Source: JAFGIG01 sp964397545
Lineage (GTDB): Bacteria; SDB-A
Length of the DNA: 59,746 nucleotides
Direction of reading: 5' to 3'
Assembly (NCBI GenBank): GCA_964397545.1
Contig: CAYNIW010000015.1
Location: forward strand, 1-59,746
The notes under the pieces were generated by a model that saw only the letters and a program-made list of their open reading frames with translations, ran no database searches and was not told where the DNA came from. Of this stretch, positions 51,774 to 59,666 are shown in pieces; the first letter of the stretch is position 1, and every line of letters starts with the position of its first letter. The translations under genes were made by a program, and so were the position numbers.

Positions 51774-52802
51774 TCAATGTTCTGCAACTTCCGGCAAAAC
51801 ACTCAAAACGTAAACCAAATCTTCTTCCGTTATTTCTCTGTGAAAGACAAAACGCACGGACCCGTTCTCGGGAGGATAGACCAGAACATTTTTTCTTCTG
51901 AGTTCTTCTACGAACTTCAACGCTATTTTGTCTTCATTAAAATCAGCAAAAACCATGTTTATTTTTACTTTCTCCGGTTCGACTTTGAATGCTTTACATT
52001 TTGCAAGGGTATCGGCGAACTTTCTCGCCTTTTCGTGGTCTTCTGAGAGCCTGTCCACCATTTCATTCAGAGCTACGATGCCCGGTGCGGCTATTATTCC
52101 GGCCTGCCTCATTCCTCCGCCCATTATTTTTCTGTTTTTTCTCGCTTTTTCTATGAATTTTGCCGTCCCCGCCAATATGGATCCGACCGGACAGCAAAGT
52201 CCCTTGGAAAGACAGAACATGACACTGTCGCAGTATTTCGCTATATCCGCCGGTTTGACACCGAGAGAAATCGCGGCGTTGAAAACCCTTGCTCCGTCGA
52301 GGTGCACGGGGACATTCCACTTCTGAGCCAATGACCCAATCTCTTCCATTTCAGCGAGAGTCTGGACATCTCCGTTGGATAGAGCATTTTCAAGGCAGAT
52401 AAGGCCTGTTTTCGGGAAGTGAATGTCTCTTTCTTTCCTAATCCGAGGTTCGATATCTTCAGCTTTCAGTCTCCCCGAAAGGGGTTTCACCGTTCTGAGC
52501 TGAACCGCGCCGATTATGGAGCTCGCCGCCGCTTCGTGGACTACAATGTGGCAGTCCTCCGAAAGGATTACCTCGTCCCCGCGACTGCAGTGAGTCAAAA
52601 CAGCAAGCTGATTGCCGAAAGTCCCCGAGGGCACGAGGAGGGCGGCTTCTTTTCCGAGTATCTCAGCAGAGAGTTTTTCGAGTTCGTTAACTGTAGGATC
52701 TTCTCCGAGAACGTCGTCTCCGACTTCAGCCTCAAAAATGGCTCTCCTCATCTTTTCCGTGGGCACAGTGACCGTATCGGAACGAAGGTCTATAAATTTC
52801 AT
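51774..52802 (-). CDS. Low-specificity L-threonine aldolase
   Basis: A 342-residue PLP enzyme that splits threonine or allo-threonine into glycine and acetaldehyde. The opening FIDLRSDTVTVPTEKMRRA and GDDVLGEDPTVNELE are diagnostic. The PLP lysine is in FCLSKGLCCPVGS and the preceding VHLDGARVFNAA holds the cofactor Asp. AAGGGGTATCAA precedes the ATG. It is the first gene of a pair with the nitroreductase. Confidence 0.92.
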   Translation of the reverse strand: MKFIDLRSDTVTVPTEKMRRAIFEAEVGDDVLGEDPTVNELEKLSAEILGKEAALLVPSGTFGNQLAVLTHCSRGDEVILSEDCHIVVHEAAASSIIGAVQLRTVKPLSGRLKAEDIEPRIRKERDIHFPKTGLICLENALSNGDVQTLAEMEEIGSLAQKWNVPVHLDGARVFNAAISLGVKPADIAKYCDSVMFCLSKGLCCPVGSILAGTAKFIEKARKNRKIMGGGMRQAGIIAAPGIVALNEMVDRLSEDHEKARKFADTLAKCKAFKVEPEKVKINMVFADFNEDKIALKFVEELRRKNVLVYPPENGSVRFVFHREITEEDLVYVLSVLPEVAEH

Positions 52803-52890
52803 TTGATACCCCTTATAAAAGAACTATTTTATACGCTTGTATAAAAAGATTAAAAGAGAAATTTATGGGTTTTTAGGTTTTTTAACTTTT

Positions 52891-54633
52891 TCAAGCCACA
52901 GACCCTGAAAAAGACTCGTAGAGGTTTTTATAGAACTCACAGTTCTCGTAGAGCTCGTCATGTTTAGCCGTCATGACTATTTTACCTTTATTCAGAACGA
53001 CTATTTTGTCCATGTCTTTAATTGTGTTAAGCCTGTGGGCGATTACAACGGAAGTTTTCCCCCTCAAGATTCCGTCCAGCGCTTTTCTCACATAATTTTC
53101 TGACTCCGAGTCCAACTGGGAAGTCGCCTCGTCGAGAACGAGAATTTTGGCATCTTTTAGGACAGCCCTTGCAATAGAAATTCTCTGCCTTTCTCCTCCG
53201 GAAAGAGTCATTCCTCTCTCTCCGATAATTGTGTCGTAACCTTTTTCGAGCTTTAATATGAAATCATCGGCGAAAGCTTTTTTAGCGGCTTCGTATATCA
53301 TTTCGTCAGAGGCGAGGGGCGACCCGAATCTTATATTTTCTCTCACGGTGTCTCTGAACAAAAAAACATCCTGAGATACGACAGCTATGTTGTTTCTCAA
53401 CGATTTAAGTTTAATTTCTCTGATATCAATTCCGTCGAAAAGAATTCTCCCCTCTTCAGGATCATAAAATCTCATCAACAGGTTCACAATAGTAGTTTTG
53501 CCGGCGCCGCTCGGACCGACCAACGCCGCCTTCTCTCCTTTTTCCACTCTTAAAGAAATGTTTTCAAGAACACTCTCGTTTTCGTAGGAAAATGAAACAT
53601 TCTCAAAGGTGATATCCCCTTTGAAATCATTCAGCATGACTGCGTTTTCGGCGTCTTTTACATCAGGTTCGGTGTCCATAATTTCAAAAACTCTTTCAGC
53701 TGAAGCCAGGGACTGCTGAACCGTAAGATTTATATTTACAAAAGCGCTCGTCGGCCCGAAAAGATACCTGACAAAAGAGTTAAAAGCTATAAGTCCGCCG
53801 ATTGTAAGATTCCCCCTCATTATTTCAAAACACCCATACCACAGGATAACGAGTGGAGCCGAAGACGAGACTATTGAAGTCAGAAAAACGTATAAAGCCC
53901 CGAAGACGCTGAGCTTTATACTCTGTTTGGTCTCGCCTTTGGTCTTTTTGAACATTCTCAGCAATGAAGTCTTCTCCGCGCTGAAAGACTGAATCGTGAA
54001 TATACCGGAAATCAACTCCTGAATTTCTTTTTGCGCCTCCGCGTATTTTTCTCTCAGTTCCCAGGACATTGATCGGATTTTTCTGCTGAAAAACCATGTC
54101 AGCAACGCGTAAAAAGGAAGAATAGCCAAAGATATTAGGGCTAATTTTTTGTGGATATAAAAAACGGCTCCTATACCGACAACAAAAGTCAAAGCGTTCT
54201 GGATTATGTTCAAAATCGTATCTGCCAAAAGTCCGTGGAGAGACTGAACGTCGGAACTTATGCGGGACATCAGATAGCCGGTCTGGTTTTTCCTGAAAAA
54301 TTTCAACGACAAGTCCTGAAGATGTTCGAAAAGCTTTACCCTTATGTCGAAAAGAACCCTCGAACTGAAGACTGTCAGCAATACTCCCTTCACGAAACCT
54401 GTCAGAGATTGCAGTATAATAAGTCCAATAAGTGAAAAACCTATTATGTGAAGGAGATGAAAGTCTTTTGCGACAACGACCTTATCTATTATGTATTTCG
54501 TGAGAAAAGGCAGGGGCAGTTGGAGTAGTGTCGCAAGGAGCATCAAAAACAGCGCCCCCACGCCCTTTTTCCAGTAGGGTTTGAGGAAACGACAGGTTTT
54601 AAGAAGCAAATGACCAGATTTAGATTCTTTCAT
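52891..54633 (-). CDS. ABC exporter (MsbA/LmrA-type half transporter), likely RiPP export
   Basis: A 580-residue half transporter: six membrane segments (to about residue 310), then an ATPase with Walker A GPSGAGKTT, signature LSGGERQRISIARA, Walker B ILVLDEATSQLD and the H-loop in IAHRL. It works as a dimer in the inner membrane. It has no N-terminal C39 peptidase domain, so it would not cut a leader peptide. The ATG lies five bases after the maturase stop, without a ribosome site, so translation is probably coupled. Its first 53 codons lie in the duplicated block and recur at 57956-58115. Position after precursor and maturase suggests peptide export. Confidence 0.85.
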   Translation of the reverse strand: MKESKSGHLLLKTCRFLKPYWKKGVGALFLMLLATLLQLPLPFLTKYIIDKVVVAKDFHLLHIIGFSLIGLIILQSLTGFVKGVLLTVFSSRVLFDIRVKLFEHLQDLSLKFFRKNQTGYLMSRISSDVQSLHGLLADTILNIIQNALTFVVGIGAVFYIHKKLALISLAILPFYALLTWFFSRKIRSMSWELREKYAEAQKEIQELISGIFTIQSFSAEKTSLLRMFKKTKGETKQSIKLSVFGALYVFLTSIVSSSAPLVILWYGCFEIMRGNLTIGGLIAFNSFVRYLFGPTSAFVNINLTVQQSLASAERVFEIMDTEPDVKDAENAVMLNDFKGDITFENVSFSYENESVLENISLRVEKGEKAALVGPSGAGKTTIVNLLMRFYDPEEGRILFDGIDIREIKLKSLRNNIAVVSQDVFLFRDTVRENIRFGSPLASDEMIYEAAKKAFADDFILKLEKGYDTIIGERGMTLSGGERQRISIARAVLKDAKILVLDEATSQLDSESENYVRKALDGILRGKTSVVIAHRLNTIKDMDKIVVLNKGKIVMTAKHDELYENCEFYKNLYESFSGSVA

Positions 54634-54638
54634 ATCAG

Positions 54639-55982
54639 TTATGAAACAGCTTTTTGTTCAGTTTTACTTTCGTAATAACGCTTTAGAACTTCTTTTATTT
54701 GAAACTTATACTCTAAACAAGGTCCTAATTTCGAATTTTCTGACGCTTTCATTGGGCACCCTCCTAAACAAAGAGGAAGAATCTCACAATCTAAACATTC
54801 TTTTCTTTGTATTGGATCATTCATAACACAATCGAGCCAATAAGAATAATTAGTCATATCTATGCTACCCTTGTCATTTATCACTCCTACACAGTGTTTT
54901 TGCTCTCCGACAACATACCAACATTTGTAAAGTTTGCATTCAGGATCTACAACAAAAGATGTTGTCGAGTATATCATGCAGTTTGTAAATTTTGTTTTTG
55001 GGTTAACCTCATATGTAAAACCATACTTTTTTGATGAATCTATTAATTTTAATTTATATTCTGAAAAATTTTTTCTCGTCATTCCTTCCTCTAATGATCT
55101 ACAAGCACCAAATCCAGTTGTATCAACAGCCGCAAAGTATATTACAAATTTTTCAGAATACTTTTTCTTTAATGGTTCTAAAATTGGAAAAAGTGGTTCA
55201 ATCTTTTTTAAATTTGTTTCATCAACATTCACTCTAACAGAAACTGATACACTTTTTTTAAGAAGTGTTCTCAAATTATTAAGAATCTTATTAAATGATC
55301 CCATACCATTGGCAAATGGTTTTCTTTGGTCATGGATTATCTGAGGTCCGTCAATAGTTATTTGTGCATTGTTAATTTTATTACGAGTAAAGAAACTTTC
55401 ATCTAACTTATCAATTAAAGTTCCATTTGTGACAATCTTTGCGTTATAAAGAACATTGAATTTTTCACACTCTTTAATAAAAAAATCTGAAAGTTCATCG
55501 ATTATTTTAGGATATAATAAAGGTTCTCCTCCGTACCATGTTATATTTAGACTTTTAATTTTTTCAATTTTATTTGCAACTAACTTTTTTATTTTTTCAA
55601 TTTCTTTTTTCCCCATGTGTTTCGTTTTTCTATGTTCATAACAATAAATACATCGCAAATTGCAATTTAAGGTAGGGCAAATAGTTAACCCGTAATGATC
55701 CTTTTGAAATTTTGACTCTTGACATCTCAATCTTAAAAGATCTATTTCATTCAAATTCTTATCAACAATATATCTACCTTCTATTAATTTTTTTAAAAAC
55801 ATTTTTTCTTTTTCATTTAATGATTTTTTCCCTAATTTTGACGAAACAGTTTCAAATAAATGTGAAAATTTTTTATCCAATTTAATCAATCCCGAACTCA
55901 TGCAATTGAATAGAAGCTTCTCATCTTTATTTAGATCAACTGTTATATTGTATCTTGAAAGCTTATAATCTTGATTTTTCAT
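54639..55982 (-). CDS. Radical SAM/SPASM peptide maturase A (copy 1)
   Basis: A 447-residue radical SAM enzyme. The 4Fe-4S site is Cys107, Cys111 and Cys114 (CNLRCIYC), followed by WYGGEP at 149-154. The C-terminal SPASM region has Cys396, Cys399, Cys405, Cys409 and Cys422 (ECLDCEILPLCLGGCP) for extra clusters. The first 95 residues, beginning YKLSRYN, form the extra N-terminal part common in peptide-modifying relatives and may bind the precursor. Such enzymes make crosslinks, often thioethers, in ribosomal peptides. GAGG lies six bases before the ATG. The codon usage is AT-rich. It is identical to the copy at 58121. Confidence 0.88.
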   Translation of the reverse strand: MKNQDYKLSRYNITVDLNKDEKLLFNCMSSGLIKLDKKFSHLFETVSSKLGKKSLNEKEKMFLKKLIEGRYIVDKNLNEIDLLRLRCQESKFQKDHYGLTICPTLNCNLRCIYCYEHRKTKHMGKKEIEKIKKLVANKIEKIKSLNITWYGGEPLLYPKIIDELSDFFIKECEKFNVLYNAKIVTNGTLIDKLDESFFTRNKINNAQITIDGPQIIHDQRKPFANGMGSFNKILNNLRTLLKKSVSVSVRVNVDETNLKKIEPLFPILEPLKKKYSEKFVIYFAAVDTTGFGACRSLEEGMTRKNFSEYKLKLIDSSKKYGFTYEVNPKTKFTNCMIYSTTSFVVDPECKLYKCWYVVGEQKHCVGVINDKGSIDMTNYSYWLDCVMNDPIQRKECLDCEILPLCLGGCPMKASENSKLGPCLEYKFQIKEVLKRYYESKTEQKAVS

Positions 55983-56000
55983 TAATTACCTCTTTTTGTT

Positions 56001-56026
56001 AAAGGGAGGTTTTTAACCCTCCCTTT
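56001..56026 (-). promoter_or_regulatory. Hairpin between precursor and maturase genes (copy 1)
   Basis: On the minus strand AAAGGGAGG and CCTCCCTTT form a perfect nine-pair stem with an eight-base loop, 9 bases after the precursor stop. No long T-run follows. Such elements often let the precursor be made in excess over its enzyme. Confidence 0.65.
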
Positions 56027-56034
56027 ACAGTTCA

Positions 56035-56184
56035 TCAATAATAAGATGCGTGTGGCGTACAATCCCCATCATTAAAGCATGAGCATAGTGACGGGCATTT
56101 AGGTCTGTATCCTGGTGTAATATCATCGCTTAGATACATTGACATTTCAACTTCCATTGTCATCGGGTTTGATATCCATTCCAT
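56035..56184 (-). CDS. Cys-rich RiPP precursor peptide (copy 1)
   Basis: A 49-residue peptide. GGAG seven bases before ATG 56184 fits best; an ATG two codons upstream is too close to that site. The first 29 residues are Met/acidic-rich and look like a leader (MTMEVEMSMYLSDDITPGYR). The last 20 include KCPSLCSCFNDGDCTPH with Cys30, Cys34, Cys36 and Cys42, a likely core. Two TGA stops stand in a row. The gene sits directly before a radical SAM/SPASM maturase and an ABC exporter, the usual RiPP order. The nature of the crosslinks cannot be told; Cys-rich cores with SPASM enzymes often give thioethers. Identical copy at 59517. Confidence 0.78.
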   Translation of the reverse strand: MEWISNPMTMEVEMSMYLSDDITPGYRPKCPSLCSCFNDGDCTPHASYY

Positions 56185-56263
56185 TTTCATTCTCCTTTAC
56201 TTTTGTTTGTTTTCTTTTCTTGCCGGCACTGTTTTGAGTTAATTAACTCGCTGAGCTCATAAA

Positions 56264-56292
56264 ATAATATGCAATAACCGCGCCAATAATAA
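56264..56292 (-). promoter_or_regulatory. Possible promoter for precursor copy 1
   Basis: On the minus strand TTATTA, 17 bases, TATTAT. The predicted start of the message is near 56257, the very edge of the duplicated block. The rest of the AT-rich gap 56259-56530 shows no open frame, repeat or clear terminator. Confidence 0.35.
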
Positions 56293-56530
56293 GATTCATC
56301 TACTATTATTATAATAAAAAACAATTGAATTTAATGAGACATCATTTAAAAATAATAAACTTAAATAACGCTTGGTAAAATTTGTTGTATATACCTATAA
56401 GAAATTAAATAGGAAAGCACAAGTTGTACAATTAATCGATTTTTTTCTAACGATCGTAAAAATAATATAATCCCCAAAATAGAGTATACTAAGGATCCAG
56501 AGAATATACAGGGTAATTCCACGGTTTTAT

Positions 56531-57874
56531 TTACACTCTCGCTCTACTTTTCATTAAATCAAATTCAATTTTTATTCTATCTTTTATATTATACTTTATA
56601 GCTTGACATTCTGGTTCTGTAGTCGAACCTTTTTCGAAAAATTTCATCGGACATCCTCCCAAACATATTGGTAAAACTTTACAGACTTTGCATTTTTCAT
56701 ATTCTGTCGCATCAAATAAAGAGCATTTTATAAAGAATGAATTATTTCTGATTTCAATGTCCCCATGCAAATTGATAATACCGACCCTATATTGATCAAT
56801 ACCAACATGTTCCCAACACTTATATAGATCACATTTTGGATCAATAACAAACGACGAGATTGAGGGGAGATAACATACAGATTTAGATTGTTTAAGTGGG
56901 AGCAGATAATTAATTGATTTTTTTATACATATTTCCTTAATTAATTTAATTTGAATCTCAGCAAATTCTCGATCAGTTAAACAATTATTTTTGTATAAAC
57001 ACCCTTCTCCGCTTTTGCCACTGCCAATTTTTGAAAAATACACCCCTAAATTTCCTTTAAAATTATCTTTTATTAACATTATTGAACTTGTTAATTTATC
57101 TATATTATAATAATTCTTTTTATCAATATTCATTCTTATCCCAATATTTACTAACTGATTTTTAATATTTCTCAGCCCTTGCAGTATTTCTTCAAACGAA
57201 CTGCTCCCGTTTTTCATCGGTCTCATCTTGTCATGTAAGCTTTGATCTCCATCGATAGTTATTTGGACAAAAGAAATCTTGTTTTTCTCAAAAAATCTAT
57301 CCTCAAGATTATTTATTAATGTTCCATTTGTTAAAATTGAGGAATTGTATTTAATGTTTTTTTCATTACAAATTTTAATAAAGTGATTTGATAATTCATT
57401 TATTATATCGTGACACAAAAGTGGTTCACCGCCATACCATATTATGTTTAGATTATTTATAAGATCTGATTTTTTCTCAACTAAAAGCTTTATGGAGTTA
57501 ATTTCTTTCTCGGTCATCATTCCTTTTTTTTGATTTTCATAACAATATACACATTTCAAGTTACATTCCAATGTAGGACAAATTGTTAAAGTTAGCTGAT
57601 GTTTGTTAAAAGCAACATTTTGTTGTTTAAACTTAATATATTCTATTTCATCTTGATCTTTTTCTACAATAAAGCGTCCATTAAGTAATCTTAAAAATAA
57701 TTCCTGATTTTTTTTCGGTATTTCATCTGTTTCCATATTTTGAAAGATTTCTTGAATTTTAAAATATTCATCCTTAGGGATTTTCAATAAGCCTGCACTT
57801 AAGCTATTAAACAAAATAAAACAGTTTTCTTCTGGATAATCTTCTAAAAAGTTATAATTCGACAGTTTATACAT
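56531..57874 (-). CDS. Radical SAM/SPASM peptide maturase B
   Basis: A 447-residue paralogue of maturase A, clearly diverged in sequence but alike in plan: YKLSNYN near the N-terminus, Cys104, Cys108 and Cys111 in CNLKCVYC, WYGGEP at 146-151 and a SPASM end with CKVCKVLPICLGGCP. AAGGA lies six bases before the ATG. It is preceded by the truncated exporter fragment (13-base gap) and followed by a promoter-like gap. It has no precursor of its own in the window, so it may act on the same peptide. Strongly AT-rich, like its neighbours. Confidence 0.88.
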   Translation of the reverse strand: MYKLSNYNFLEDYPEENCFILFNSLSAGLLKIPKDEYFKIQEIFQNMETDEIPKKNQELFLRLLNGRFIVEKDQDEIEYIKFKQQNVAFNKHQLTLTICPTLECNLKCVYCYENQKKGMMTEKEINSIKLLVEKKSDLINNLNIIWYGGEPLLCHDIINELSNHFIKICNEKNIKYNSSILTNGTLINNLEDRFFEKNKISFVQITIDGDQSLHDKMRPMKNGSSSFEEILQGLRNIKNQLVNIGIRMNIDKKNYYNIDKLTSSIMLIKDNFKGNLGVYFSKIGSGKSGEGCLYKNNCLTDREFAEIQIKLIKEICIKKSINYLLPLKQSKSVCYLPSISSFVIDPKCDLYKCWEHVGIDQYRVGIINLHGDIEIRNNSFFIKCSLFDATEYEKCKVCKVLPICLGGCPMKFFEKGSTTEPECQAIKYNIKDRIKIEFDLMKSRARV

Positions 57875-57887
57875 ATTTTTTCCTTAT

Positions 57888-58115
57888 TTAATGAATAATT
57901 GCACTGGTTACTATTCTAAAACAATTCTTTTGAAGTATGCGAAAATCTTTTAGAGCAACGACCTTATCTATTATGTATTTCGTGAGAAAAGGCAGGGGCA
58001 GTTGGAGTAGTGTCGCAAGGAGCATCAAAAACAGCGCCCCCACGCCCTTTTTCCAGTAGGGTTTGAGGAAACGACAGGTTTTAAGAAGCAAATGACCAGA
58101 TTTAGATTCTTTCAT
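57888..58115 (-). pseudogene. Truncated, chimeric ABC exporter fragment
   Basis: A 75-codon frame. The first 53 codons equal the start of the exporter at 52891. Then the sequence changes but still aligns for about a dozen residues (KVVALKDFRIL against KVVVAKDFHLL), and afterwards becomes unrelated and stops. So the tail is the remnant of a different, diverged exporter gene joined at 57956. The product has at most one membrane segment and no ATPase, so it cannot work as a transporter. Confidence 0.8.
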
Positions 58116-58120
58116 ATCAG

Positions 58121-59464
58121 TTATGAAACAGCTTTTTGTTCAGTTTTACTTTCGTAATAACGCTTTAGAACTTCTTTTATTTGAAACTTATACTCTAAAC
58201 AAGGTCCTAATTTCGAATTTTCTGACGCTTTCATTGGGCACCCTCCTAAACAAAGAGGAAGAATCTCACAATCTAAACATTCTTTTCTTTGTATTGGATC
58301 ATTCATAACACAATCGAGCCAATAAGAATAATTAGTCATATCTATGCTACCCTTGTCATTTATCACTCCTACACAGTGTTTTTGCTCTCCGACAACATAC
58401 CAACATTTGTAAAGTTTGCATTCAGGATCTACAACAAAAGATGTTGTCGAGTATATCATGCAGTTTGTAAATTTTGTTTTTGGGTTAACCTCATATGTAA
58501 AACCATACTTTTTTGATGAATCTATTAATTTTAATTTATATTCTGAAAAATTTTTTCTCGTCATTCCTTCCTCTAATGATCTACAAGCACCAAATCCAGT
58601 TGTATCAACAGCCGCAAAGTATATTACAAATTTTTCAGAATACTTTTTCTTTAATGGTTCTAAAATTGGAAAAAGTGGTTCAATCTTTTTTAAATTTGTT
58701 TCATCAACATTCACTCTAACAGAAACTGATACACTTTTTTTAAGAAGTGTTCTCAAATTATTAAGAATCTTATTAAATGATCCCATACCATTGGCAAATG
58801 GTTTTCTTTGGTCATGGATTATCTGAGGTCCGTCAATAGTTATTTGTGCATTGTTAATTTTATTACGAGTAAAGAAACTTTCATCTAACTTATCAATTAA
58901 AGTTCCATTTGTGACAATCTTTGCGTTATAAAGAACATTGAATTTTTCACACTCTTTAATAAAAAAATCTGAAAGTTCATCGATTATTTTAGGATATAAT
59001 AAAGGTTCTCCTCCGTACCATGTTATATTTAGACTTTTAATTTTTTCAATTTTATTTGCAACTAACTTTTTTATTTTTTCAATTTCTTTTTTCCCCATGT
59101 GTTTCGTTTTTCTATGTTCATAACAATAAATACATCGCAAATTGCAATTTAAGGTAGGGCAAATAGTTAACCCGTAATGATCCTTTTGAAATTTTGACTC
59201 TTGACATCTCAATCTTAAAAGATCTATTTCATTCAAATTCTTATCAACAATATATCTACCTTCTATTAATTTTTTTAAAAACATTTTTTCTTTTTCATTT
59301 AATGATTTTTTCCCTAATTTTGACGAAACAGTTTCAAATAAATGTGAAAATTTTTTATCCAATTTAATCAATCCCGAACTCATGCAATTGAATAGAAGCT
59401 TCTCATCTTTATTTAGATCAACTGTTATATTGTATCTTGAAAGCTTATAATCTTGATTTTTCAT
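58121..59464 (-). CDS. Radical SAM/SPASM peptide maturase A (copy 2)
   Basis: The encoded 447 residues are identical to the maturase at 54639, including the CNLRCIYC cluster site, WYGGEP and the SPASM cysteines. The surrounding signals are identical too: GAGG before the ATG, the hairpin upstream and the short gap to the exporter start. Downstream, however, it is followed only by the exporter fragment and then maturase B. The absence of any silent change between copies points to a very recent duplication, gene conversion or an assembly repeat. Confidence 0.87.
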   Translation of the reverse strand: MKNQDYKLSRYNITVDLNKDEKLLFNCMSSGLIKLDKKFSHLFETVSSKLGKKSLNEKEKMFLKKLIEGRYIVDKNLNEIDLLRLRCQESKFQKDHYGLTICPTLNCNLRCIYCYEHRKTKHMGKKEIEKIKKLVANKIEKIKSLNITWYGGEPLLYPKIIDELSDFFIKECEKFNVLYNAKIVTNGTLIDKLDESFFTRNKINNAQITIDGPQIIHDQRKPFANGMGSFNKILNNLRTLLKKSVSVSVRVNVDETNLKKIEPLFPILEPLKKKYSEKFVIYFAAVDTTGFGACRSLEEGMTRKNFSEYKLKLIDSSKKYGFTYEVNPKTKFTNCMIYSTTSFVVDPECKLYKCWYVVGEQKHCVGVINDKGSIDMTNYSYWLDCVMNDPIQRKECLDCEILPLCLGGCPMKASENSKLGPCLEYKFQIKEVLKRYYESKTEQKAVS

Positions 59465-59482
59465 TAATTACCTCTTTTTGTT

Positions 59483-59508
59483 AAAGGGAGGTTTTTAACC
59501 CTCCCTTT
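59483..59508 (-). promoter_or_regulatory. Hairpin between precursor and maturase genes (copy 2)
   Basis: Same nine-pair stem AAAGGGAGG/CCTCCCTTT as at 56001. Confidence 0.65.
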
Positions 59509-59516
59509 ACAGTTCA

Positions 59517-59666
59517 TCAATAATAAGATGCGTGTGGCGTACAATCCCCATCATTAAAGCATGAGCATAGTGACGGGCATTTAGGTCTGTATCCTGGTGT
59601 AATATCATCGCTTAGATACATTGACATTTCAACTTCCATTGTCATCGGGTTTGATATCCATTCCAT
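59517..59666 (-). CDS. Cys-rich RiPP precursor peptide (copy 2)
   Basis: Same 49-residue peptide as at 56035, with the Cys30/34/36/42 core and the GGAG ribosome site. Its promoter would lie beyond the end of the sequence. Followed on the minus strand by maturase A copy 2, the exporter fragment and maturase B. Confidence 0.77.
   Translation of the reverse strand: MEWISNPMTMEVEMSMYLSDDITPGYRPKCPSLCSCFNDGDCTPHASYY

Larger units (their letters stand above)
54474..56258. repeat. Copy 1 of a 1785-base direct repeat
   Basis: The block holds the ABC exporter 5' end, the radical SAM maturase, a hairpin and the precursor gene. As far as I can read it is identical to 57956-59740 (offset 3482). It ends at GAGCTC just after a 14-base palindrome (GAGTTAATTAACTC, 56236-56249). 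Beyond both ends the sequences differ. Confidence 0.9.

Noticed and set aside
54641..55641. Plus-strand frames inside maturase A
   Set aside because: They are AT-rich shadows of the maturase and recur only because the block is duplicated.
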